Of a DNA stretch of 53,482 nucleotides, positions 1 to 7,563 are shown piece after piece; position 1 is the first letter of the stretch, and each line of letters starts with the position of its first letter. Below the pieces are notes generated by a model. It saw only the letters and a list, made by a program, of their open reading frames with translations, was not told where the DNA came from and made no database searches. The translations under genes were made by a program, and so were the position numbers. This DNA is from Clostridium sp. CAG:138 (GTDB lineage Bacteria > Bacillota > Clostridia > Christensenellales > CAG-138), in contig FR879709.1 of the NCBI GenBank assembly GCA_000435055.1, positions 1-53,482 of the forward strand. The letters run 5' to 3'.

Positions 1-2
1 GC

Positions 3-500
3 GTTACGTTCGACCTGCCGGAAGGCTGGACGGTCAGAAGTGACGAAGGTGTTTATGATAATTCGTCTTCTTCCTTTGATCCGGGATATGACGAATACGG
101 CTGCGCCCTACTCGGACGCAAGCTGTTGTTTGATGAAAATGGCAATCTTGCCGGTGCGGCCGGATTGCATGCATACAGTGCCGAGAGATATGCGGAGTAT
201 GGATACCGTGAGGCTTTCACTCACTTTGCTATGGGACACGTCACCTACTTCGACTGGGATAATTATCATTTTGTGGACGGTGATTCTTCAAACTGCAAAA
301 GTGTGTATTCCGTTTCGTATCACGGAATTTCATCCGCTGCATGGATAGACGGCTGGGGTTTTCACCCTTTCTATTGCCCGAGCGCAGTTTCGTGCTGTGC
401 AACGGGCAATCCCGTGTCCGTTGCCGTTGAGCTTTCCAATACTTACGAGGACTCTGCAAGCCTTTCCAAGCGCGTTGCAGAGAGCATAAGGTTTGAATAA
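3..500 (+). CDS. C-terminal part of an unrecognised, probably secreted protein (5' end outside window)
   Basis: The reading frame is open from the first full codon of the window (position 3) to a TAA at 498-500, giving about 165 residues with no start seen. It begins with a strand-like segment (VTFDLPEGWTVRSDEG), is rich in aromatic residues, Ser and Gly, and ends in a charged helix-like segment (SKRVAESIRFE). This looks like an extracytoplasmic or lipoprotein-type domain, but I do not recognise a family and cannot see whether a signal peptide exists. A G+C-rich hairpin follows at 538-577, so it is the last gene of its transcript. An internal ATG at 126 is unlikely to be the start because coding-like sequence continues upstream of it. 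Confidence 0.6.
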   Translation, partial: VTFDLPEGWTVRSDEGVYDNSSSSFDPGYDEYGCALLGRKLLFDENGNLAGAAGLHAYSAERYAEYGYREAFTHFAMGHVTYFDWDNYHFVDGDSSNCKSVYSVSYHGISSAAWIDGWGFHPFYCPSAVSCCATGNPVSVAVELSNTYEDSASLSKRVAESIRFE

Positions 501-537
501 CACTGCTTTCGGTCACTTTTATCGATTGTTAAGGAAA

Positions 538-577
538 CACCCCTGCTCGGGCAATACCCGGCGGGGGTGCTTTTGCT
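538..577 (+). terminator. Intrinsic terminator after the partial first gene
   Basis: CACCCCTGC (538-546) pairs with GCGGGGGTG (561-569), with an inner TCGGG/CCCGG extension, and is followed by CTTTTGCTT. It sits 37 bases after the stop codon at 500. Confidence 0.75.
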
Positions 578-618
578 TATGCTGATTTATAATCAGTGTT
601 GTTTTTTTGATGGTTAAA

Positions 619-1200
619 TCAGAACTCAACGTTCACAATATGACCCTGACATCCGCTGCGGGGAACGTTTGCACCGTTGGCTTCATCGGTGTCGATATGC
701 ATTGCAAGGGTGAAGGAGGGGCTGACGCGAACGACAACATCGCCGAAAATGGTCTTGCGTCCGTCGGTGTTAACAGCAACGCTGACAACATCCTTATCTT
801 TGAGACCTGCTTCCGCCGCATTCTCGGGAGTCATGTGAATATGGCGTTTTGCAATGATAAGGCCTTCCGAAAGCTGAATGCTTCCCTCGGGACCTTCGAT
901 TTCAACAGGCGCAGTGCCTGCAAGATCGCCGCTCTCGCGAATGAAGCCCTCTGCACGCAGAGCAACGCTGTCGGTTTTTGAAACTTCAACCTGGGATGCT
1001 TTGCGAACGGGTCCAAGGATTGAAACACGCTCAATTTTGCGATCGCCGTTTTTGATGGTGACCTTTTCCTTGCTCAAAAACTGACCGGGCTGGGACAGGG
1101 GACGGTCAAAGGTAAGCTCATGACCCTTTCCGAAAAGAGCCTCAACATGTTCCTGAGTCAGATGCACATGACGTGCGGATACTTCAACGATAAAATCCAT
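619..1200 (-). CDS. pduL: Phosphate propanoyltransferase / PduL-type phosphotransacylase
   Basis: The 193-residue protein has the two-barrel PduL layout with two histidine-rich metal-site motifs, SARHVHL near residue 8 and KRHIHM near residue 118, and a third, MHIDTDEAN, near residue 167. PduL enzymes exchange phosphate and CoA on acyl groups (acetyl or propanoyl) and are unrelated to Pta. There are no microcompartment shell or acetate kinase genes nearby, and no encapsulation peptide is evident ahead of the first barrel, so a housekeeping role in acetyl-CoA to acetyl-phosphate conversion is likely (inference). The start is supported by AGGAGG six bases upstream on the minus strand. Length is normal for the short form of the family. 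Confidence 0.9.
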   Translation of the reverse strand: MDFIVEVSARHVHLTQEHVEALFGKGHELTFDRPLSQPGQFLSKEKVTIKNGDRKIERVSILGPVRKASQVEVSKTDSVALRAEGFIRESGDLAGTAPVEIEGPEGSIQLSEGLIIAKRHIHMTPENAAEAGLKDKDVVSVAVNTDGRKTIFGDVVVRVSPSFTLAMHIDTDEANGANVPRSGCQGHIVNVEF

Positions 1201-1325
1201 AGTATTCCTCCTGAATGCCGAAAGGCATGATTATCCGCCTGTTATTTTGCATCAAAATCGGGAAAAAGTAAATACCGAAACGCAAATATAAAATATTTTA
1301 AGCAAGCATCTCGGTTTTTTTGGCT

Positions 1326-2714
1326 TCAGGCAAAAGCTGTTTCCCGCCGCACCTCCCGATTCAGCACAAGAAGAGCAAGCATGTTCGGCGCTGCCATGAG
1401 ATAGTTGAGCGTTTCACCCGCCGTCCATACAAAGTCCACCTTCATCAATGCACCCGCAAATGTCAAAACCGTGTACAAAATGCAGAATGGTAACTGCGCT
1501 CTTTTGCCGAAAAGATATTTGGCACATTGCATTCCGTAGACCGCCCACCCGAGCAGGGATGTATACGCAAACAAAAGCATTGAAACCGCAAGAAAAATGC
1601 CTGTTGTCCGCTCCGGAAGAACGGTTGAAAACGCCCGCAATGCGATGCTCGTTCCCGAAATTTCTCCGCCCGCCTGCAAAGGTATTCCGCTTGCAAGCAC
1701 AACGAGCGCAGTCATTGTGCACATCACGATCGTGTCTGCAAAAACTTCAAAAATTCCGTACATTCCCTGCTTTACGGGATCGTTCGTGTTTGCGCAGGCA
1801 TGAGCCATCGGAGCGGAGCCGACCCCCGCTTCGTTTGAATACACTCCGCGCGCCATGCCGATCCGCAGCGCACGCGCCGCACCGAAGCCCGCCGCCCCGC
1901 CGACTGCCTGCTTTATGCCCAAAGCACTGCTGAAAATATCACAAAATGCAGGAAGTATGCGGCCGCCGAACCTGCTCAGAACTATGATGCAAATTGCAAT
2001 ATAACCTATCGCCATGAAAGGTACGATGATTTCCGAGGCTTTCCCTATGCGCTGAATTCCGCCGAGTATTACAATGCCCACCAACGCAGCAGTTGCCGCA
2101 CCCGCAATAATGCAGACGGTTCTTTGCTCCGCCTTGGGCAAAAACAGAAGCACGGCATCATTCACGCTCATTGCGATCGTGTTTGACTGCACGAGCGGCG
2201 TTCCGACGGAAGAAGCAAGCAGTCCGAAAAGCGCAAAGCCCGCTGCAAGGGGTTTTGAAACCGACTGTAGAAAGCGGCTTCCCGTGTTGCTTTTTCTGAA
2301 GCCTTTTTCTATATAAAGCATTGCACCGCCGCACCACTGTCCTACGCGCTTTTCGCGATAGCGCAGCGCAAGCACTATCTCACAGAATTTGACGCCCATT
2401 CCGACCAGTGCCGCAAGCCACATATAAAATACCGCGCCTGCTCCGCCTATCGCAATCGCGCTTGCAACGCCCGCGATATTTGCCGTTCCGATAGACCCGC
2501 CGAGTGCGGAAGAAAGTGCCTGAAACGGCGTCACTCCCGAAGCATCGCTTTTCTGTTTGCGGCGCACATTTTCCGCTGCACGCCTTTGCCCGAGGCCGAG
2601 CGCCGTCTTAATTGCACATCCAAAGTGCGTAAACTGAAAGAAATTTATGCGCACGCTCAAAAACAAACCCGCGCACAGCATCAATATTGCAAAAAAAGAA
2701 GAAAATCCGTCCAT
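1326..2714 (-). CDS. Sodium:alanine/glycine symporter, AGCS family
   Basis: A polytopic membrane protein of about 462 residues with the AGCS signatures: GGSIGTANIAG near the first third, SNEAGVGSAPMAHA in the middle and many hydrophobic helices throughout. The family imports alanine, glycine or related amino acids with Na+. The open frame extends to 2768, but that part overlaps the loaP terminator hairpin (2764-2794), so I place the start at the ATG at 2714 (MDGFSSFFAILML). No convincing ribosome binding site is visible there, so the start is uncertain. The gene lies downstream of loaP on the same strand and could be reached by read-through of that terminator. It is followed by pduL on the same strand after about 125 bases. 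Confidence 0.88.
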   Translation of the reverse strand: MDGFSSFFAILMLCAGLFLSVRINFFQFTHFGCAIKTALGLGQRRAAENVRRKQKSDASGVTPFQALSSALGGSIGTANIAGVASAIAIGGAGAVFYMWLAALVGMGVKFCEIVLALRYREKRVGQWCGGAMLYIEKGFRKSNTGSRFLQSVSKPLAAGFALFGLLASSVGTPLVQSNTIAMSVNDAVLLFLPKAEQRTVCIIAGAATAALVGIVILGGIQRIGKASEIIVPFMAIGYIAICIIVLSRFGGRILPAFCDIFSSALGIKQAVGGAAGFGAARALRIGMARGVYSNEAGVGSAPMAHACANTNDPVKQGMYGIFEVFADTIVMCTMTALVVLASGIPLQAGGEISGTSIALRAFSTVLPERTTGIFLAVSMLLFAYTSLLGWAVYGMQCAKYLFGKRAQLPFCILYTVLTFAGALMKVDFVWTAGETLNYLMAAPNMLALLVLNREVRRETAFA

Positions 2715-2763
2715 GCTGCATTTTATGCGGCATGAGTGCTGTTTATCATGCAGAATTTTTAAA

Positions 2764-2794
2764 AACAAAAAGCCGTGTCGAATACGGCTTTTTC
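2764..2794 (-). terminator. Terminator between loaP and the AGCS transporter (bidirectional)
   Basis: AGCCGT (2771-2776) pairs with ACGGCT (2784-2789); A and T tracts flank both sides, so read on the minus strand the hairpin is followed by TTTTTGTTTTT. It starts about 17 bases after the loaP stop codon and ends about 50 bases before the proposed transporter start. Confidence 0.85.
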
Positions 2795-2810
2795 ATTATT
2801 CAATAAATTA

Positions 2811-3365
2811 TTACGGATTTGCGCTGTCGAATTCTTTTTTGTTCTCTTTCACGGTGGAATACGAATCCGCGTTGCTGCAAACGAACTCCATTGAGCACCA
2901 AACTTTGCTGATAATGCCGTTTTCCGAACCGAACGATACCTGTACCTGCCGCCTGCTTCGGTTGATTTTTATTATTTTTCCGTTCATATCCTTCAGCGGA
3001 CCTGAAACAAATTCTATCATGCTGCCGACTTTTACTGCGGAAGACATCTCGATTATGCCGTTGTTTTTCTTTATCCAATCTATAAATTCAAGATCTGTAC
3101 CGCGAAGAGCGTATTCTCCGTCTCCGTAGCTCAAAAGCTTCAGAACAGCGGAATCCTTCAAAATTCGGTTCCACGCCGGCTCCGTGTCCGAATCAAAAAA
3201 AACATAGCCCGGCATCAGCCGCCGAGCCGTTTTTTTGGGCTGCGCCGCACCGCCCGTCCAGTGCATAACCGTCGGTGCAATTGCGGGAAAGCCCTCGTTT
3301 TTCAACATTTTTATAACCGAGTTCTCCTTGCCGGAACAGCAGAAGAGGCAATAAGTGTTTATCAT
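2811..3365 (-). CDS. loaP: LoaP-type NusG paralogue (processive antiterminator)
   Basis: The 184-residue protein has an N-terminal NGN-like domain (MINTYCLFCCSGKENSV, then RRLMPGYVFFDSD near residues 47-60) and a C-terminal KOW-type domain (VKVGSMIEFVSGPLKDMNGK near residues 112-130). Specialised NusG paralogues of this type, including LoaP of Firmicutes, bind RNA polymerase and a nascent RNA hairpin and suppress termination in long operons, usually for polysaccharide or antibiotic synthesis. Housekeeping NusG would normally sit beside secE and ribosomal protein genes, which are absent here. It has its own good promoter (3458-3486) and a leader of about 85 bases. It is unusual in not standing next to a biosynthetic operon; the next gene on the strand is an AGCS transporter behind a terminator. 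Confidence 0.8.
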   Translation of the reverse strand: MINTYCLFCCSGKENSVIKMLKNEGFPAIAPTVMHWTGGAAQPKKTARRLMPGYVFFDSDTEPAWNRILKDSAVLKLLSYGDGEYALRGTDLEFIDWIKKNNGIIEMSSAVKVGSMIEFVSGPLKDMNGKIIKINRSRRQVQVSFGSENGIISKVWCSMEFVCSNADSYSTVKENKKEFDSANP

Positions 3366-3457
3366 TGCTGCGTTTTATCCGTTTCGTGTTCAGCTTGTTG
3401 GCGGGCTGCATCGGCTTATCGGGCAAAACCTGTATTGCCGTGTGCATCACCCGCTTT

Positions 3458-3486
3458 ATTATAGTCAAAACTCAACCAAAAAGCAA
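3458..3486 (-). promoter_or_regulatory. Sigma-A type promoter of loaP
   Basis: Read on the minus strand: -35 TTGCTT (3486-3481), 17-base spacer, -10 TATAAT (3463-3458). The expected transcript starts near 3451 and has a leader of about 85 bases containing a small hairpin, GGCAA/TTGCC, at 3422-3439. Confidence 0.7.
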
Positions 3487-3508
3487 CACCGGGCGGAACA
3501 AACCGCGC

Positions 3509-3994
3509 TCACAGCGTGGCAAGCCATGCAATTATTCCGACAATTACTGATGATGTGATTCCGTAAACAAGCACCGGGCCGGCAAGGCTGAACAGCTCCG
3601 CTCCGACACCCATCACAAGCCCTTCACGCTTATGTTCCATTGCAGGCGCAACGATCGAGTTTGCAAACCCTGTTATCGGAACGACCGACCCTGCGCCCGC
3701 AATTGCACCGAGTTTATCGTAAACCCCGATTCCCGTGAGCAATGCACCTGCGAAAATCAAAACGATCGAAGTGAACGCCGCGCGCTCCTGTTCCGCAAGG
3801 TTCAATACCGCCGTTCCGAAATCCCCTATAAGCTGCCCGATGCAGCAAATCGCACCGCCTGTCAGAAACGCAAGAATGCATTGGCTGAAGGTTTTGCTTT
3901 TCGGAGCTCTTGCGTTCACTGTTTCGCGGTATTTTCGGTGTTCAAGTTTTTCTTCCGGAGTGAGCCTTCGCCCGTGTTTTACCTCATTTGCCAT
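3509..3994 (-). CDS. spoVAC: Stage V sporulation protein AC
   Basis: A protein of about 161 residues with a charged N-terminus (RRLTPEEKLEHRKY) and four or so membrane helices, including the segments FLTGGAICCIGQLIG and GAGSVVPITGFANSIVAPAMEHKREG that are typical of SpoVAC. SpoVA proteins form the channel that moves Ca-dipicolinate into the forespore and out during germination. The ATG at 3994 is chosen because GGAGGA precedes it and the ATG overlaps the upstream stop (TGATG), so translation is coupled. It is the last gene of the spoIIA-sigF operon. spoVAD and spoVAE/AB, commonly adjacent, are not downstream; loaP follows instead. Confidence 0.9.
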   Translation of the reverse strand: MANEVKHGRRLTPEEKLEHRKYRETVNARAPKSKTFSQCILAFLTGGAICCIGQLIGDFGTAVLNLAEQERAAFTSIVLIFAGALLTGIGVYDKLGAIAGAGSVVPITGFANSIVAPAMEHKREGLVMGVGAELFSLAGPVLVYGITSSVIVGIIAWLATL

Positions 3995-4161
3995 CAGTTT
4001 GTTCCTCCTGCATTGCTGCCGCATTGATTATGAACGCGGGCAGTATAGGTTTTGTAGCGGATTTCCCTGTCATTGGTTCCCTGTTTCATGTTTTCATCCA
4101 CTCCGAATGCAGGCGGAAATATTGTGTTGGTCATGATGTTTTTTTCGTCAAACGGAATCAT
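3994..4161 (-). CDS. Small uncharacterised protein (55 aa) coupled to spoVAC
   Basis: The 55-residue frame starts MIPFDEKNIMTNTIF and ends NQCGSNAGGTN. It has no membrane segment and I recognise no family. It is likely real: GGAGGTG lies five bases before the ATG at 4161, its start overlaps the end of the preceding small gene by 14 bases, and its stop overlaps the spoVAC start codon. It also contributes the spoVAC ribosome binding site. By position it would be made in the forespore with SigF. A purely translational-coupling role is the alternative. Confidence 0.55.
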   Translation of the reverse strand: MIPFDEKNIMTNTIFPPAFGVDENMKQGTNDREIRYKTYTARVHNQCGSNAGGTN

Positions 4162-4390
4162 TATGCACCTCCGCACAGACAAAACTTGCACCGCTGAACA
4201 TGGACTCCGCTTTTTCTTCATACGAGTATGATTGTCCCGCAAAATACGCACCGAAAGCGAGTGCAAGCAGAATCAAAACAGCCGAAACAATGCGCCCCAT
4301 ACGCCCTCTTCCCGCTTTTGTCACTTCGATTGTTTTTTTATCATTCACCGCAGCACCGCTGCCGGCTGAAATACCAAATGTTTTTTTCAA
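4148..4390 (-). CDS. Small single-pass membrane protein (80 aa) in the sporulation operon
   Basis: The likely start is the TTG at 4390, preceded by AAAGGTGG at eight bases; an in-frame ATG at 4426 would add 12 residues but lacks a clear ribosome binding site. The protein has a short basic, soluble N-terminal part (KKTIEVTKAGRGRMGR), one transmembrane helix near residues 36-55 (VSAVLILLALAFGAYFAGQS) and a short acidic tail. It sits 125 bases after sigF and overlaps the next small gene by 14 bases. I do not recognise a family. A forespore membrane role is inferred only from its place in the operon and the helix. Confidence 0.55.
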   Translation of the reverse strand: MKKTFGISAGSGAAVNDKKTIEVTKAGRGRMGRIVSAVLILLALAFGAYFAGQSYSYEEKAESMFSGASFVCAEVHNDSV

Positions 4391-4515
4391 AACACAAACC
4401 ACCTTTCGCGGGCAACTTTTTTTCATCGCCCTTTGTTTGATTGTATTTTGCGAAAGATGTGAAAAAAATATTCATTATGAAACGCAATGCACCGCCGTAT
4501 CCGACAGGCAGTGTT

Positions 4516-5208
4516 CTATTCCTCCGAAACAATGCGGCGCATTCTCAGCAGGGCACGTTTTTCGTATTTTGAAATTGTGCTTTGGCTTAAATCAAGCTTC
4601 AATGCGGTTTCTGCCTGCCCGAAATCGCATAAGTAGCGTAGATAAATGATTTTTTGTTCAATCGGCGGAAGTTTGCCCATCAATTTCAGGGCAAGCATAT
4701 TTGCATTTGACCTCTCCTCAAAGTTTTCCGTTTGCAAGGTATTATTAAAATCATAAAGTTTTGTTTTTTCTTCATCAAGCGAAACGCATACGGAAGGTAA
4801 CTCGATGCTGTCCGCATGCGAACCTGAGTAATCCGCATTTGAAACTCTATCGCCGCTGTCAATATGCAGCCTTTCGACTGCGCTGCGCGGAAGGCGAATC
4901 AAAGTGTTTTCGCGAATAAACCGACGTATTTCACCCTCGATAAAGCGGAACGCATAGCTTGCAAAAGATACGCCTCGGGTTTTGTCAAAGCTTTTTGCAG
5001 CAATTATTAACCCAATCGAACCGGCCTGAACCAGTTCCTCCGGTTCCGCTCCGCGTCCGGAGAAACGCCTTGCAACTGCACTGACAAGCGGCAGGTTTTT
5101 CAAAATAAAACCGGCAAATTCATTTTCATCGGCATCGCAGTGAAATACATACTGCGGAGAATTATCCGCCGTGCAATTCTCCCCGCCGTTTTTTTGTTCA
5201 AAGTTCAT
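4516..5208 (-). CDS. sigF: RNA polymerase sigma factor F (forespore), with a reduced region 3
   Basis: The 230-residue sigma-70 family protein has clear region 2 (residues 56-100, EELVQAGSIGLIIAAKSF through EGEIRRFIRE) and region 4 with its helix-turn-helix (residues 186-228, QAETALKLDLSQSTISKYEK). SigF directs early forespore transcription and is held by SpoIIAB. The immediate upstream spoIIAA-spoIIAB pair identifies it as SigF rather than SigG. Between regions 2 and 4 the usual sigma-3 helices (about 45 residues in Bacillus subtilis) cannot be found; a short Ser/Asp-rich stretch (residues 114-137) stands there. The start is one base after the spoIIAB stop codon. Confidence 0.9.
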   Translation of the reverse strand: MNFEQKNGGENCTADNSPQYVFHCDADENEFAGFILKNLPLVSAVARRFSGRGAEPEELVQAGSIGLIIAAKSFDKTRGVSFASYAFRFIEGEIRRFIRENTLIRLPRSAVERLHIDSGDRVSNADYSGSHADSIELPSVCVSLDEEKTKLYDFNNTLQTENFEERSNANMLALKLMGKLPPIEQKIIYLRYLCDFGQAETALKLDLSQSTISKYEKRALLRMRRIVSEE

Positions 5209-5209
5209 A

Positions 5210-5809
5210 TCAATCCGATGTTCGCGCGTTTATGTTTTGCACATTGATACTCGGACGTATCGCTTTTATTATTCCGTGTGTCTGTTCGATTGTATTCCTG
5301 CCGGAAATGCATTCCGAATCATTTTCGCTTTTTTCATCGTGCAAGTCGCTTTTGCTGTCCGCAATGCCGTCGCAAACTGCCGAATAATCCGGTTCCGAAA
5401 AGAATTTTTTAAGCGTGATACGAGTTCCGATATCGCGTCTTGACACAACGTCAACATCATCCATAAACGCTTCCATAACTGCGAAACCCATTCCCGATCT
5501 TTCCCCGTCCGCATCGGTCGTGAAAAACGGCTGCCGTGCCTGCTCAATATTCTCAATACCGCAGCCGAAATCCGTAATTGAAATAACCAGCAGTCTTCCG
5601 TCCAGCCTGCATTCCATGCGAACCGTGCCTTTCTTTTTTTTGTATCCGTGAACTATCGCATTCGTGACCGCTTCGCTGACGGCGGTTCGCACATCCGCAA
5701 GCTCCTCAAGTGTCGGGTCAAGCGGCATAATGAACGCCGCTGCAACGGAACGCGCAAGTGCCTCGTTTTCCGACAGGCTCAAAAATTCGAATTTTACAGT
5801 GTTCTTCAT
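5210..5809 (-). CDS. spoIIAB: Anti-sigma-F factor and SpoIIAA kinase, with a C-terminal extension
   Basis: The first 137 residues form a GHKL ATPase fold: Arg20, the N-box SEAVTNAIVHGY with Glu46 and Asn50, DFGCGI (residues 80-85), QPFFTT, and the G2 box RSGMGF (104-109). Numbering matches the B. subtilis protein. SpoIIAB binds SigF and also phosphorylates SpoIIAA. Residues 138-199 form an extra tail not found in the usual protein of about 146 residues; it is acidic and then ends with a mixed segment (IKAIRPSINVQNINARTSD). The gene lies between spoIIAA (three bases upstream) and sigF (one base downstream). Confidence 0.92.
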   Translation of the reverse strand: MKNTVKFEFLSLSENEALARSVAAAFIMPLDPTLEELADVRTAVSEAVTNAIVHGYKKKKGTVRMECRLDGRLLVISITDFGCGIENIEQARQPFFTTDADGERSGMGFAVMEAFMDDVDVVSRRDIGTRITLKKFFSEPDYSAVCDGIADSKSDLHDEKSENDSECISGRNTIEQTHGIIKAIRPSINVQNINARTSD

Positions 5810-5812
5810 GAT

Positions 5813-6130
5813 TCAAGCTCTCCTTTGCCGATATTCCGCAATTGAAAAAATACCCGCCATACGCAATATGCGTTCGACTCTCCTGTTTGCATTGATGATT
5901 CTCAGCCGCCCGCCCCTTTTGGACACGACCTTATATCTGCCGAGCACGATCCCGATTCCGGAACTGTCCATAAACGATACCGATTCAAGATCAAACGTCA
6001 GCAATTTATATCCGCCTCTTTCGAGTTCGGCATCAATTGCCTCGCGGATTTGTTTTGAATTGTGGTGATCAATCTCACCTGCAAGTGCAGCAATGAGTTC
6101 ATCACCGCATTTTTCAATTGTCACATTCAT
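5813..6130 (-). CDS. spoIIAA: Anti-anti-sigma factor SpoIIAA
   Basis: A 105-residue STAS-domain protein with the phosphorylation motif FMDSSGIG at residues 53-60; Ser57 is the likely equivalent of B. subtilis Ser58. The unphosphorylated form binds SpoIIAB and frees SigF in the forespore after SpoIIE acts. It is the first gene of the operon, with GGAGG before the ATG (minus strand, about 6140). The region between it and the divergent aroB (6131-6491) must contain the operon promoter. Length is typical. Confidence 0.95.
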   Translation of the reverse strand: MNVTIEKCGDELIAALAGEIDHHNSKQIREAIDAELERGGYKLLTFDLESVSFMDSSGIGIVLGRYKVVSKRGGRLRIINANRRVERILRMAGIFSIAEYRQRRA

Positions 6131-6382
6131 TTTCGCTCATCCTCCATTGTCAATGAACTTTACTCAATTCAAGCCGTTTGTTCGGAAATGGGCCGTGGAA
6201 CGAACCCTTTTGCGCCCAAAAGCCCGGTCGGTGTGTTCCGGACGGCTTTTCAATCCGTATTCGCCGAATGCCGTCACTTTTCTAATGCCCAATCGTCGAT
6301 TGCCTTATGTTTATCACTGTTATTCGCAAGCCGCAGTCTTTCCTGCATCGAATCCGGGCGCATTCTGACTTGTTTTGTCTTG

Positions 6383-6411
6383 TTGCAAAAATCGATAAAA
6401 TGGGTTATGAT
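6383..6411 (+). promoter_or_regulatory. Sigma-A type promoter of the shikimate operon
   Basis: TTGCAA (6383-6388), 17-base spacer, TATGAT (6406-6411), about 80 bases before the aroB start. Confidence 0.6.
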
Positions 6412-6491
6412 AAATGCAGAAATCCGACGGCTGAAAGCGGCATTGCATTAATTCCGCTTTTCGAAAGTCTTGTTTTTGAAGGGAAATCGGT

Positions 6492-7553
6492 ATGGAGCGC
6501 ATAGTTTTCAACTCCTGCGGCAAAAGTACGCAATATGAAATGCTCATCGGAACATCGCTTGACGAATTCGGCAATGAAATTTGCCGTTTCTTGCCCTGCG
6601 GCAGAGTGTTTATTCTGACGGACAGCAATGTTGCGCCGCTTTTTCTTGAGGATGTATCCGCCGCTCTCCGCGCATTCGGGATTGACGTTCTCAGCCTTGT
6701 TGTTTCGGCAGGCGAGGAGAATAAGCGGATTGAAACAGTGCAAAGCATTCTTGCTTTTCTTTTGAATGGCAATGCCTCCCGTTCGGACGTGCTGCTCTGT
6801 TTCGGAGGAGGAGTTATCGGCGATATGGGCGGGTTTGCTGCCTCCGTGTACATGCGCGGGATCAATTTTATCGCAATGCCGACAACCCTTATCGGCATGA
6901 CCGACAGCTCCGTCGGCGGAAAAACCGGAGTGGATTTCTGCGGCGTCAAAAATGCAGTCGGCAGTTTTCACGCACCCGTGCTTGTTGTTTGCTGCACGGA
7001 CTTTTTAAAAAAACTGCCTTTGCGCGAGCTGCACTCCGGCATCGGTGAAATAATCAAATACGCCGTTATCGGAGGCGACAGCATACTGAATCTGCTGCAA
7101 GGCGGCATTATTAACAACGCTGCGCTTATATCCGCCTGCTGCGAAATTAAACGTAAATTTGTCGAAGAAGATGAATTTGACAACGGCACACGCCGCATTT
7201 TGAACCTTGGACATACATTCGGCCATGTTTTTGAAGCGGCAAGCGGCTTTTCGCTCAGTCACGGCGAAGCTGTCGGACTCGGGCTCGCCGCTGCTGCGGA
7301 TTTCGGTGAAAAACTCGGTTTCACAGAACGCGGCATCGCTCAAAAAATCATTTCACTGCTTCGTGAGCAGGGCTTGAAAACAAACTATGCGCCCTACTGT
7401 ACCGAAACTGCCGCCGAACTGCTGCTGCATGACAAAAAGGGCGATCGCAGCGGCATCGATATGGTGTTCATCAAAGAATTCGGGCATGTGTTCACGCATC
7501 GCGTTTCAACTGAATCCGCAATCGCTTTTCTTAACAGTTTCTGTGTGTTTTGA
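6492..7553 (+). CDS. aroB: 3-dehydroquinate synthase
   Basis: The 353-residue protein carries the family signatures: FGGGVIGDMGGFAASVYMRGI near residues 105-125, PTTLIGMTDSSVGGKTGVD near 130-148, and the metal-binding GHTFGHVFEAASG with downstream HGEAVGLG near 235-260. It converts DAHP to 3-dehydroquinate using NAD+ and a divalent metal. It leads a tight plus-strand operon, ending 10 bases before aroA. GAAGGGAAA lies before the ATG at 6492. Length is typical (about 350). Confidence 0.95.
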   Translation: MERIVFNSCGKSTQYEMLIGTSLDEFGNEICRFLPCGRVFILTDSNVAPLFLEDVSAALRAFGIDVLSLVVSAGEENKRIETVQSILAFLLNGNASRSDVLLCFGGGVIGDMGGFAASVYMRGINFIAMPTTLIGMTDSSVGGKTGVDFCGVKNAVGSFHAPVLVVCCTDFLKKLPLRELHSGIGEIIKYAVIGGDSILNLLQGGIINNAALISACCEIKRKFVEEDEFDNGTRRILNLGHTFGHVFEAASGFSLSHGEAVGLGLAAAADFGEKLGFTERGIAQKIISLLREQGLKTNYAPYCTETAAELLLHDKKGDRSGIDMVFIKEFGHVFTHRVSTESAIAFLNSFCVF

Positions 7554-7563
7554 GGCATTGTAT

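Noticed and set aside
6320..6346. Possible sigma-H promoter for spoIIAA (GCAGGAAAG and GAATAA on the minus strand)
   Set aside because: The spacing is two to three bases shorter than the consensus and the -10 is incomplete, so I did not list it.
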